Assembly: GCA_030824495.1 (NCBI GenBank)
Contig: JAVBXP010000039.1
Coordinates: 1 to 64,000 of the forward strand
Reading direction: 5' to 3'
DNA length: 64,000 nt
Origin: a bacterium
GTDB lineage: Bacteria > Pseudomonadota > Alphaproteobacteria > Caulobacterales > Caulobacteraceae
Part shown: positions 16,790-24,385 of the stretch, one piece after another
Layout: the number at the start of each line of letters is the position of its first letter
How positions within the stretch are numbered: position 1 is the stretch's first letter
Notes under the pieces: generated by a model
Databases searched by the model: none
Told to the model about the DNA's origin: nothing
The model's input: only the letters and a program-made list of their open reading frames with translations
Translations under genes and position numbers: made by a program

Positions 16790-18571
16790 CTAGGTCAGCG
16801 ACGCGATGTAGGCGCGCCAACCGCCGAGCGCGGTGATGTCGCTGGCCCCGTCCAAGGCGCGCGGCTCGGCGACGAAGCCCTTGACGCTCGTGCCGTCGTC
16901 CAGGGTCACGGTTCCGATGGCCAGCGGCGCTGGAACCTCGGCCACGAAACTGCCGAAGGCCTCAAAATCGAGTTCATAGACCTCGACGAGAATAGCGGCC
17001 CCGCCGTCGCCGACATGGACCAGGGCCGGCTTGGGCGGCGTAGACTGCGCCATCGCATAGAGCTTGTAGGCTGGCGCGGTCTTGCCAGCGGTAACCAGGC
17101 GCGCCTCGCGCGAGGTCAGCTGCCAGTGGAGCGGCATGCCGGCGAGGTGAGCGCCGACCACGGCCAGCTTCACGCCCGGCTTGCGTGGGGTCAGGTCGAG
17201 GGGAGGCGTGTCGCCCATGGGAAAGGTCTCCAGATAGCGCTCGGCCAGGGCCAGCAGCGTGCGGTCGGCGAAGGCCGGTCCGATCAGGGTGACGCCAAAA
17301 CCCGTGCCGTTCTCCCGGAAGCCGGCGGGAACGGCGAGGGCGCTCATGTCGAGCAGGTTCACGAAGTTGGTGTAGAGCCCGAGATTGGCGTTCAGCGCCA
17401 TCGGCTCGGCGAGCACTTCCTTCAGTCGGTAGATCGTCGGGGTGGTCGGCAGCAGCAGGATGTCGGCCGCGGCCCAGATCGGCTCGGCGGCGCGGCGATG
17501 CGCCTCCAGCGCATAGAGCCCCCTGAAGGTCTCGACCCCGGTGACCGCCATCCCGCCTTGGACGATGGCGCGGACGGTCGGGTGGATGGCGCCGGGCGTA
17601 TCACGCAGCAGGGTCTCGACGGCGGCGGTGCGTTCGGCGACCCAAGGGCCGCTGTAGAGCAGCTTGGCGGCGTCGAGCAGGGGCGCGATGTCGATTTCGA
17701 TGGGGGATCCGCCGGCGCTGACCATGCGCTCGATGGCGGCGGCGTAGAGCCCAGCCGACTGTTCGTCTCCCAGGAACTGGCGCTGGTCGGCGCGTGGCAC
17801 GGCGAAGCTGAAGCCGGCTGTTGGCCGCGCGGGTGGGGGCGGCGAGGGGCGGGAGTAGTCGTCCTCGGGATCGAACTGGGTCAGAACCTCATCGACCAGG
17901 GCCGCACCGGCCAGGTCGGCGGCGAACACGCTGATACAGTCGAGCGAGCGGCAGGCCGGCACCAACCCCCGCGTGCTCCAACGGCCCTTCGTCGGCTTGA
18001 GGCCGACCAGGTGATTGAACGCAGCGGGCACCCGGCCGGAACCGGCTGTGTCGGTGCCCAGCGCAAAGGCGACCAGGCCGGCGGCGACCGCCACCGCAGA
18101 GCCGGAGCTTGAGCCGCCGCTGACATAGTCCTGGTTGAACACGCAGAGCGGCGCCCCATACGGGCTGCGCGCGCCGACCAGGCCGGTGGCGAACTGGTCG
18201 AGATTGGTCTTGCCGATCAGAACCGCCCCGGCCTCGAGCAGCAGCTCGACGACCTTCGCCGAGCGTTCCGCCACATAGGCGAAGGCGGGGCAGGCCGCAC
18301 TGGTGGGCAGGCCTGCGACGTCGATATTGTCCTTCACTGCGAACGGGACGCCGGCCAGCGGCAGGAGCTCGCCGGCCGCCAGCCTCGCCTTCACCTCGCG
18401 AGCCTGAGCCAGGACTTCGCGAGCGGGGATCCGCAGGATCCAGGCCTGCGGTTGGATTAGGTCGTAGGCGTCGGCCGCATCGAGCGCGGCCTGCGCGATG
18501 TCGACGGGACATGCGCCACCCTGGACCGCGTCGGCGATTTCGACGACCGAGATGCGCCTGAAGCTGCTCAC
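16790..18571 (-). CDS. atzF: allophanate hydrolase
   Basis: A 593-residue amidase-signature enzyme splitting allophanate to ammonia and CO2. The Ser-cisSer-Lys triad is visible: Lys80 in FAVKDNIDV, cis-Ser154 in SGGSSSGSA, and nucleophile Ser178 in TDTAGSGRVPA. After about residue 465 comes the typical C-terminal domain (LAVVGAHLAGMPLHWQLTSR... to ALGGWRAYIASLT), which removes the carboxyl group to release the second ammonia. The GTG start at 18571 overlaps the carboxylase stop (GTGA), so translation is coupled. It is the last gene of the minus operon and supplies the final step of guanidine or urea assimilation. Confidence 0.95.
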   Translation of the reverse strand: MSSFRRISVVEIADAVQGGACPVDIAQAALDAADAYDLIQPQAWILRIPAREVLAQAREVKARLAAGELLPLAGVPFAVKDNIDVAGLPTSAACPAFAYVAERSAKVVELLLEAGAVLIGKTNLDQFATGLVGARSPYGAPLCVFNQDYVSGGSSSGSAVAVAAGLVAFALGTDTAGSGRVPAAFNHLVGLKPTKGRWSTRGLVPACRSLDCISVFAADLAGAALVDEVLTQFDPEDDYSRPSPPPPARPTAGFSFAVPRADQRQFLGDEQSAGLYAAAIERMVSAGGSPIEIDIAPLLDAAKLLYSGPWVAERTAAVETLLRDTPGAIHPTVRAIVQGGMAVTGVETFRGLYALEAHRRAAEPIWAAADILLLPTTPTIYRLKEVLAEPMALNANLGLYTNFVNLLDMSALAVPAGFRENGTGFGVTLIGPAFADRTLLALAERYLETFPMGDTPPLDLTPRKPGVKLAVVGAHLAGMPLHWQLTSREARLVTAGKTAPAYKLYAMAQSTPPKPALVHVGDGGAAILVEVYELDFEAFGSFVAEVPAPLAIGTVTLDDGTSVKGFVAEPRALDGASDITALGGWRAYIASLT

Positions 18572-21500
18572 GCCGCAGCCTCCAGTTCCGGACGGATGGC
18601 GATGATCGGAGCGCCGGCGGCGATCGACTGGCCAGGTTCGGCATAGATCGCCGTGACGACGCCAGCTGCGGGACTTGCGACGTCGCACTCGGCCTTCATC
18701 GCTTCGACAATCGCGATGACCGCGCCGGCGGCAACCTGCTGGCCAGGCTCGACCAGTACTTTCCAGACATTGCCCCCCAACGGCGCCTCTATGATGTCGC
18801 TGCCTTCGGGGGCGACGATGGTTTCAGCTTCGCCGACGGCGTCATCGGACGCCTCGGAGAGCGCCTCGATCCGCGCAAACTCGCCCTTGGCCTCCCAATC
18901 GGCGCGCTCGGCGTCGAAGGCCGCCTGGCGGGTGGTCTGGAAGGCCTCGATGCTCGCGGCGTTGTCGGCCAGCATCCGGCGATAGTCGGAGAGCTTGAAG
19001 GTCTCTTCTTCGATCCGGATCTGCCGGCGGCCGAGCGGAAAGTCGCGCCGCCATTCGACGAGCTCTTCGGCGCTGACCGGGAAGAAACGGATCTGGTCGA
19101 AGAAGCGCAGCAGCCAGGGCTTGCCGTCGGTGAAGGCCTCGGTCTGGCGCCAGGTGTTCCAGACCTGAATGGTGCGTCCGAACAGCTGATAGCCGCCCGG
19201 GCCCTCCATGCCGTAGATGCACATATAGGCCCCGCCGATGCCCACCACGTTCGGTGGCGTCCAGGTCCGGGCCGGATTGTACTTGGTGGTCACCAGACGG
19301 TGACGCGGGTCGACCGGGGTGGCGACCGGCGCGCCGAGATAGACGTCGCCCAGACCCATCACCAGGTAGCGGGCGTCGAAGACGATCCGTTGGACCTCGT
19401 CGATGCTCTCAAGGCCGTTCACCCGGCGGATGAACTCGATGTTGTCGGGGCACCAGGGCGCGTCGTTGCGGACCGCCTGCATGTACTTGTCGATGGTTTG
19501 GTAGATCGCGGGATCTTTCCAGCTCAGCGGCAGGTGCACGACGCGCGAAGGAATTTCGAAGTCGTCCAGTCCGCCCAGCCGCTCCTCGGCCGCGGTCAGG
19601 GCCGCGAGCAGGTCGGCCTGGCTCAGGCGGCGGCTGTCGTAGTGGACCTGCAGGGAGCGGATGCCGGGGGTCAAGTCGATGACCCCGGGCAGGGCGAGTG
19701 CCTGCAAATCCAGCAGCAGCGCGTGGATGCGTAGCCGCAGTTCGAGGTCGAGAACGATGGGGCCGTATTCCACGAGCAGGTGCTGGTCGCCCTGGCGGCG
19801 ATAGAGGACCCGAGGGCGATGGCCCTGCTGCGGGAGGTCGGCGAGGATAGGGCTTTCATCGATGATGGCCGCAGGGGCGGCCGGTTCGGTCGGGCGAGCA
19901 AGCCTGCCGATGAAGGCTTCCTGCGCCGCTAGCGCCTCAGCCGCGGCAGCGTCGCCGACGACCTGGAACCGCACGGTGTCGCCGGGCGCCAGTTGCCCGG
20001 CCTTCCAGAGGTCGGCCTGGATAATCACGAATGGGCACACGAAGCCGCCGAGCGAAGGGCCGTCCGGTCCCAGGATGATCGGCATGTCGCCGGTGAAGTC
20101 GACCGCACCGATCGCATAGGCGTTGTCGTGGATGTTGGAGGGATGCAGCCCGGCTTCGCCGCCGTCGCGTCGCGCCCATTGCGGCTTGGGACCGATCAGC
20201 CGCACGCCGGTGCGGTTGGAATTGTAATGCACCTTCCAGTCGGTCGAGCCGATCATCGCCACGTCGCCCGGCGTGAAGAAGTCCGGTGCGCCGTGCGGGC
20301 CAGCCAGGACGCGGATGGTCCAGGCCTTGGCTGTCGACGGGCGCAGCTCTGGGGGCAAGGGCGGGGCGGGCTGCTCAGCGTCGGAGCCCAGCAAGCGCAG
20401 CACGTCGCCGGCGCTCAGATTTCGCCCAGCATGGCCGCCGAAGCCGCCAAGCGTGAAGGTCGAGCGACTGCCCAGATAGACCGGCACGTCGAGGCCGCCT
20501 TGGAACGTCAGGTAGCCGCGCAGGCCGCCGCCGACGACGCGGCCGATCTTCAACACCTGGCCGGGGGCGACGGCGAACGGCGCATAGGGTTCGACCGCCA
20601 CGCCGTCGAGACGGGCGTCGAAAGCCGCCCCGGTCAGGCAGAGCGTGGCGGCGCGGTTGAACTTAAGGGTCGGGCCCAAGGCGGTGATCTCGAGGCCGGC
20701 CGCATCTTCGTCGTTGCCGAGCAGCCGGTTCCCGAGGCGCAGGGCGAGAGCGTCCATAGGTCCCGAAGGCGGCACGCCGACATCCCAGTATCCCTGGCGG
20801 CCGGGCCAGTCCTGAACCGTCGTCGCCGGGCCGCCGCTGAGCACCTGGATGGTGTCGGGCGCCCATTCCACGGTCTCCAGGGCGCGAGTCGAGACCTGGC
20901 CGGTCACGAACGGCTCGCTGCGGGCCACCGTGCGCAGCCAATCGAGGTTGGTTTCAAGCCCGGCGAGGCGGGTGTCGGCCAAGGCCGCCTGCAGAGCGGC
21001 CACCGCCGCGGGACGATCGGCGGCGGTGACGATCAGCTTGGCCAGCAGCGGATCGTAGAAGGCGCTGACCTCCGTTCCATCGACCACCCACCCGTCGGCG
21101 CGTACGCCCGAGGGGAACGAGACTTGTGTCAGCACGCCCGAGCTCGGGCGATAGTCCTGCGCCGGATCCTCGGCGTAGAGGCGCACTTGGATCGACGCGC
21201 CCGTTGGCTCAGGCGGCGGGACGTCGAGGAAGGCGAAGTCGCCGGCCGCGCCGCGCACCATCCATTCGACGAGATCGACGCCGGTCACCTGCTCGGTGAC
21301 GCCGTGCTCGACCTGCAGGCGGGTGTTGACCTCCAGGAAGAAGAAGTCGTCGCGCTCGGCGTCGTAGAGGAACTCCACCGTGCCGGCGGAGAGGTAGTTG
21401 GCGGCCGAGGCAAGGCGCACGGCCGCGTCCAGAAGGGCGGCTCGCGTGGCCGCCGGCAGGCCGGGGGCTGGCGTCTCCTCGACCACCTTCTGATTGCGCC

Positions 21501-22194
21501 GCTGCAGGGAGCAGTCGCGTTCGCCCAGCGCCAGGACCTTGCCAGCGCCGTCGCCGAACACCTGCACCTCGACGTGACGGGCTCGGCGGACATAGCGCTC
21601 CAGAAAGACGCCGCTGTCGCTGAAGTTGCCGGAGGCCAGCCGCTGGACCGCGGCGAAGGCCTCGCTCACCGCCTCGGGAGTCTCGCAGACCCGCATGCCG
21701 ATGCCGCCGCCGCCGGCCGTGGCCTTGAGGATGACGGGAAAGCCGATGCGCTCGGCGGCTTCAAGCGCCGCTGCAGGATCGACCAGCAGGTCGGTGCCCG
21801 GAGCTAGCGGCACCCCATGCGCCTGGGCCAGGTCGCGGGCGGTGTGCTTGAGGCCGAAGGCGCGGATGTTGTCGGCGGTCGGTCCGATGAAGGCGACGCC
21901 CGCCGCCGCGCAGGCCTCGGCGAAGCCGGCATTTTCGCTCAGGAAGCCGTAGCCGGGGTGGATCGCCAGGGCGCCCGTGGCCTTCGCCGCCGCCAGGATC
22001 AGGTCGCCGCGCAGATAGCTTTCGGCCGCCGGCGCCGGACCGATCCGCACCGCCTCGTCGGCCATGCTGACGTGCAGCGAGCCGGCGTCGGCGTCGCTGA
22101 ACACCGCCACGGACTTGATGCTCATGGCCTTTAGCGTGCGGATGATGCGGCAGGCGATGGCGCCGCGATTGGCGATCAGGACCTTGTCGAACAT
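18568..22194 (-). CDS. biotin-dependent urea/guanidine carboxylase
   Basis: A 1208-residue multidomain enzyme. Biotin carboxylase comes first (FDKVLIANRGAIACRIIRTL; ATP-grasp loop KATAGGGGIGM; EVNTRLQVEHGVTE). The carboxyltransferase follows from about residue 480: a KipA/AHS2 part (GPATTVQDWPGRQGYWDVGVP) then KipI/AHS1 (GIRSLQVHYDSRRLSQ). A biotinyl domain ends it, with the biotin lysine in VEAMKAE. It has the length and order of the carboxylase half of urea amidolyase. It carboxylates urea to allophanate or, in enzymes sharing an operon with UAAP1/UAAP2 genes, guanidine to carboxyguanidine. The substrate-pocket motif reads VDFTGD. I recall an Asn/Asp difference between urea and guanidine carboxylases but could not place it with certainty. 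The ATG lies 7 nt after the preceding gene. Confidence 0.93.
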   Translation of the reverse strand: MFDKVLIANRGAIACRIIRTLKAMSIKSVAVFSDADAGSLHVSMADEAVRIGPAPAAESYLRGDLILAAAKATGALAIHPGYGFLSENAGFAEACAAAGVAFIGPTADNIRAFGLKHTARDLAQAHGVPLAPGTDLLVDPAAALEAAERIGFPVILKATAGGGGIGMRVCETPEAVSEAFAAVQRLASGNFSDSGVFLERYVRRARHVEVQVFGDGAGKVLALGERDCSLQRRNQKVVEETPAPGLPAATRAALLDAAVRLASAANYLSAGTVEFLYDAERDDFFFLEVNTRLQVEHGVTEQVTGVDLVEWMVRGAAGDFAFLDVPPPEPTGASIQVRLYAEDPAQDYRPSSGVLTQVSFPSGVRADGWVVDGTEVSAFYDPLLAKLIVTAADRPAAVAALQAALADTRLAGLETNLDWLRTVARSEPFVTGQVSTRALETVEWAPDTIQVLSGGPATTVQDWPGRQGYWDVGVPPSGPMDALALRLGNRLLGNDEDAAGLEITALGPTLKFNRAATLCLTGAAFDARLDGVAVEPYAPFAVAPGQVLKIGRVVGGGLRGYLTFQGGLDVPVYLGSRSTFTLGGFGGHAGRNLSAGDVLRLLGSDAEQPAPPLPPELRPSTAKAWTIRVLAGPHGAPDFFTPGDVAMIGSTDWKVHYNSNRTGVRLIGPKPQWARRDGGEAGLHPSNIHDNAYAIGAVDFTGDMPIILGPDGPSLGGFVCPFVIIQADLWKAGQLAPGDTVRFQVVGDAAAAEALAAQEAFIGRLARPTEPAAPAAIIDESPILADLPQQGHRPRVLYRRQGDQHLLVEYGPIVLDLELRLRIHALLLDLQALALPGVIDLTPGIRSLQVHYDSRRLSQADLLAALTAAEERLGGLDDFEIPSRVVHLPLSWKDPAIYQTIDKYMQAVRNDAPWCPDNIEFIRRVNGLESIDEVQRIVFDARYLVMGLGDVYLGAPVATPVDPRHRLVTTKYNPARTWTPPNVVGIGGAYMCIYGMEGPGGYQLFGRTIQVWNTWRQTEAFTDGKPWLLRFFDQIRFFPVSAEELVEWRRDFPLGRRQIRIEEETFKLSDYRRMLADNAASIEAFQTTRQAAFDAERADWEAKGEFARIEALSEASDDAVGEAETIVAPEGSDIIEAPLGGNVWKVLVEPGQQVAAGAVIAIVEAMKAECDVASPAAGVVTAIYAEPGQSIAAGAPIIAIRPELEAAA

Positions 22195-22201
22195 GGCGGC
22201 G

Positions 22202-22840
22202 CTATTCCGAGATGATCATGCGCACGGGCGTCGGATCGAAGCCGTTGCAGGGGTTGTTGATCTGCGGGCAATTGGAGACCACGACGACGACGTCCATCTC
22301 GGCCCGAAGGTCCACATGGAGGCCGGGCGCTGAGATGCCATCGACGATGCCTAGAGCGCCGTCGGCCTCGACCGGCACGTTCATGAACCAGTTGACGTTG
22401 CTGACCATGTCGCGCTTGCCGCGGCCGGCGCCGGCGTTGGCGACCAGGAAGTTCTCGACGCAGGCGTGCTGGGCCTTGGTGTGATGGCCATAGCGCAGGG
22501 TGTTGCTCTCGCAGGAGCAGGCCCCGCCGATGGTGTCGTGATAGGCGACGGCCGTGCTCGTGATCGTCATCATGGGCGCGCCCTCGTTGGACAGGAGCAC
22601 CGAGCCCTCGCGCAGGAAGACGTTGCCCTGGGCGGCGATGGTGTCCTGGGCGCTGTAGCGCTCAGCGTCGTCCGCTAGGCTGTAGACTAGGAAGTCGACG
22701 GCCTGGTTGCCCTCCAGATCCACGATGCGAAGCGTCTGGCCGGCGAGCAGCGTATGCAGCCATGGCGCGCGTGCGGCGACGACCTCGTCGTGGACGATCG
22801 CGCCGGCGAGCGGCGGAAGGGGCAGGGTCATGGCGCTCAC
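22202..22840 (-). CDS. urea carboxylase-associated protein (UAAP2/DUF1989; carboxyguanidine deiminase subunit)
   Basis: A 212-residue DUF1989-family protein. Conserved features are TLRIVDLEGNQAVDFLVYS near residues 35-53, GGACSCESNTLRYGHHTKAQHAC in the middle with several Cys and His residues, and DLRAEMDVVVVVSNCPQINNPCNG near the C-terminus, which probably builds the metal/active site. The family was annotated for urea metabolism, but paired members have been shown to act together as carboxyguanidine deiminase, turning the carboxylase product into allophanate. The start overlaps the upstream partner by 4 nt (ATGA), as expected for two subunits of one complex. Assignment as the shorter partner (UAAP2/CgdB type) is by length. 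Confidence 0.85.
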   Translation of the reverse strand: MSAMTLPLPPLAGAIVHDEVVAARAPWLHTLLAGQTLRIVDLEGNQAVDFLVYSLADDAERYSAQDTIAAQGNVFLREGSVLLSNEGAPMMTITSTAVAYHDTIGGACSCESNTLRYGHHTKAQHACVENFLVANAGAGRGKRDMVSNVNWFMNVPVEADGALGIVDGISAPGLHVDLRAEMDVVVVVSNCPQINNPCNGFDPTPVRMIISE

Positions 22841-23661
22841 CGACGGTAGTAGTCTTCGACATTCTGGAAGGCGCGCAGGCCCTCCGGCGTCGCGTTGCGG
22901 ATCGGGTCTCCTTCGGACGTAATCGGTCCGCGCCAGGCCGTGGCCCGCAGGGCGGTCACCACGTAGTCCGGCCGAGGATCGAGCACGTGGGGGCAGTTGG
23001 CGAGCACGACGATCAGATCCATCTCGGCGCGCAGGGTGACAAACCGGCCGGGCTCGTAGGGGCCGACCTCAACCACTGTCTCGCCGCCCTGACCGATCCG
23101 CACGTCCTTGAAGAGATTCAGGCACGGATGGATGTCTTTGCGCCCGAGGCCGAACTTGGCCACGCCGAGTGAGAAGCGGTCGCGGGCGTTCGGATGCTGG
23201 CCGTGGTTGAACCCGTCGCCGTACTTGCGAGCGTTGCTGGCCTGGTTGGAGGCGCCGCAGAAGGCGTCGTGTGTTGCGGCCGTGTCCTCCAGTAGGCTGG
23301 CCAACACCCGGCCCATGTCGGACAGCAGCAGCCGGCCCTGACCGAGGTAGCCGTTCCACTGCACCTTCAGCGTATCGGCGATGTTCAGGCGCTCTATCGG
23401 ACGCTCGGCGTTGAACAGCAGCAGCGACGGGCTGGCGTCCCCCGCGAGATCGCTTAGGCGCAGGCGGGTTCCGCGCGCGATCTGCCGGCTGGCGTAGCCG
23501 CCAGGCGCGATCGTTTCATCCCAGACCACGTCGGCCGCCAGCACGTCTGGTGGAAGGTCGACGGCGGCGGTCGCCGGCACCGTCGGCATGGCCGCTGCGC
23601 GGCTTCCCGCCTGGGCGCGGGCGTGGGCTTGGGCGGCGTAGGGATCGGCCGTCTGGCTCAT
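22837..23661 (-). CDS. urea carboxylase-associated protein (UAAP1/DUF1989; carboxyguanidine deiminase subunit)
   Basis: A 274-residue DUF1989-family protein, longer at the N-terminus than its neighbour. Family features are GTRLRLSDLAGDASPSLLLFNAE, ERLNIADTLKVQWN, DAFCGASNQASNARKYG, KDIHPCLNLFKDV, and LRAEMDLIVVLANCPHVLDPRP, which aligns with the C-terminal motif of the 212-residue partner. The two look like ancient paralogues that form a heteromer with carboxyguanidine deiminase activity. The ATG at 23661 overlaps the regulator stop by one base (TAATG), so expression is tied to that of the regulator. Confidence 0.86.
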   Translation of the reverse strand: MSQTADPYAAQAHARAQAGSRAAAMPTVPATAAVDLPPDVLAADVVWDETIAPGGYASRQIARGTRLRLSDLAGDASPSLLLFNAERPIERLNIADTLKVQWNGYLGQGRLLLSDMGRVLASLLEDTAATHDAFCGASNQASNARKYGDGFNHGQHPNARDRFSLGVAKFGLGRKDIHPCLNLFKDVRIGQGGETVVEVGPYEPGRFVTLRAEMDLIVVLANCPHVLDPRPDYVVTALRATAWRGPITSEGDPIRNATPEGLRAFQNVEDYYRR

Positions 23662-24122
23662 TAGGCGTTCTCCCCATCGTCGCCATGGAAGTGCAGGGGC
23701 GGCAGCAGAGCGGTCGTGGTGACGAGCCCGATCTGCTGGACGCCGCGCACCTTGCGCAGGTCGTCGCAGAGCGCCTGCAGACGCTCGAAGGGGCCCTGAA
23801 CCAGCAGGACCTCCATGGCTTGGTCGTCCTCGAGGAAGACGTTCTGGGCCGAGATGACTTCTTTTACATAGCCGAGTTGGGTCTGAGCCAGAGCGTGGCG
23901 CACCCGGCCGCTCTCGGCGCGATAGATCAAGGTGATGGTGCCAGCGAGGACCGCGTCCGGCCGCTCGGCGCTGTGCTCGGCCAGTTCGTGGCGGATCAGT
24001 TCGGCGATCATCTGGGAGCGGCTGGGGAGGCCGCGTTCGGTGACCATGATGTCCAGCCGAGCCATAAGCTCTGACGGCAGGCTGATGCTCAGACGCGCCA
24101 AGGGGGCAGGTTGCGTACTCAT
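23661..24122 (-). CDS. NikR-like ribbon-helix-helix regulator lacking nickel ligands
   Basis: A 153-residue regulator. The N-terminal ribbon-helix-helix (RLSISLPSELMARLDIMVTERGLPSRSQMIAELIRHEL) is followed by a NikR C-terminal ACT-like domain (TITLIYRAESGRVRHALAQTQ... CDDLRKVRGVQQIGLV). Aligned by eye without gaps to E. coli NikR from Tyr67 on, the four Ni ligands His76, His87, His89 and Cys95 correspond here to Leu83, Asn94, Phe96 and Ala102. Nickel sensing as in NikR is therefore unlikely. The gene leads the deiminase/carboxylase operon, and a spaced palindrome stands just upstream (24141-24166), with the same site ahead of the transporter operon. I infer autoregulation and control of both operons in response to the pathway substrate or product. 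Confidence 0.88.
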   Translation of the reverse strand: MSTQPAPLARLSISLPSELMARLDIMVTERGLPSRSQMIAELIRHELAEHSAERPDAVLAGTITLIYRAESGRVRHALAQTQLGYVKEVISAQNVFLEDDQAMEVLLVQGPFERLQALCDDLRKVRGVQQIGLVTTTALLPPLHFHGDDGENA

Positions 24123-24139
24123 GCGTCGAGCTAGGCTGC

Positions 24140-24167
24140 GTATTACGAAAGTCGCAATGCGTAATAA
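24140..24167. promoter_or_regulatory. bipartite operator TATTACGA-N10-GCGTAATA upstream of regulator/carboxylase operon
   Basis: TATTACGA (24141-24148) and GCGTAATA (24159-24166) form an inverted repeat with a 10-bp spacer and one mismatch, ending 18 bp upstream of the regulator ATG on the minus strand. It repeats the site at 13959-13984 in half-site sequence and spacing. Binding here would block the regulator's own promoter. Confidence 0.82.
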
Positions 24168-24385
24168 CCACCAACGTCGCCAGCGACGTGCGGCGCCTCG
24201 AAAATGAGCGGCGAGCGCTGCAGTCCTAGGCGCTGATCAATCTGAATGTTCTGTCGCCGAGGTGGCCCGGGGAGCGAGGTGGCGCCAGGAGCGAGGGAGA
24301 GCGGAATACTCCTCCGCAACGGGGTTTCCGGTCGAGAGCTTGTGCCCGCAGCGGACGACTCTGAGTCCGCTTTCGGGTGAGAATG

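Noticed and set aside
17015..18112. 365-codon plus frame inside allophanate hydrolase
   Set aside because: Antisense to the amidase-signature region; no family resemblance.
19993..21807. 604-codon open frame on the plus strand across the carboxylase gene
   Set aside because: It is antisense to the clearly coding biotin carboxylase/carboxyltransferase domains; long antisense frames are common in GC-rich DNA. The composition (His, Gly, Arg, Asp runs) is not protein-like.
23661..24122. Annotation as a nickel regulator (NikR) of nickel uptake or urease
   Set aside because: The four nickel-ligand positions are Leu, Asn, Phe and Ala, and no nickel transporter or urease genes are adjacent.
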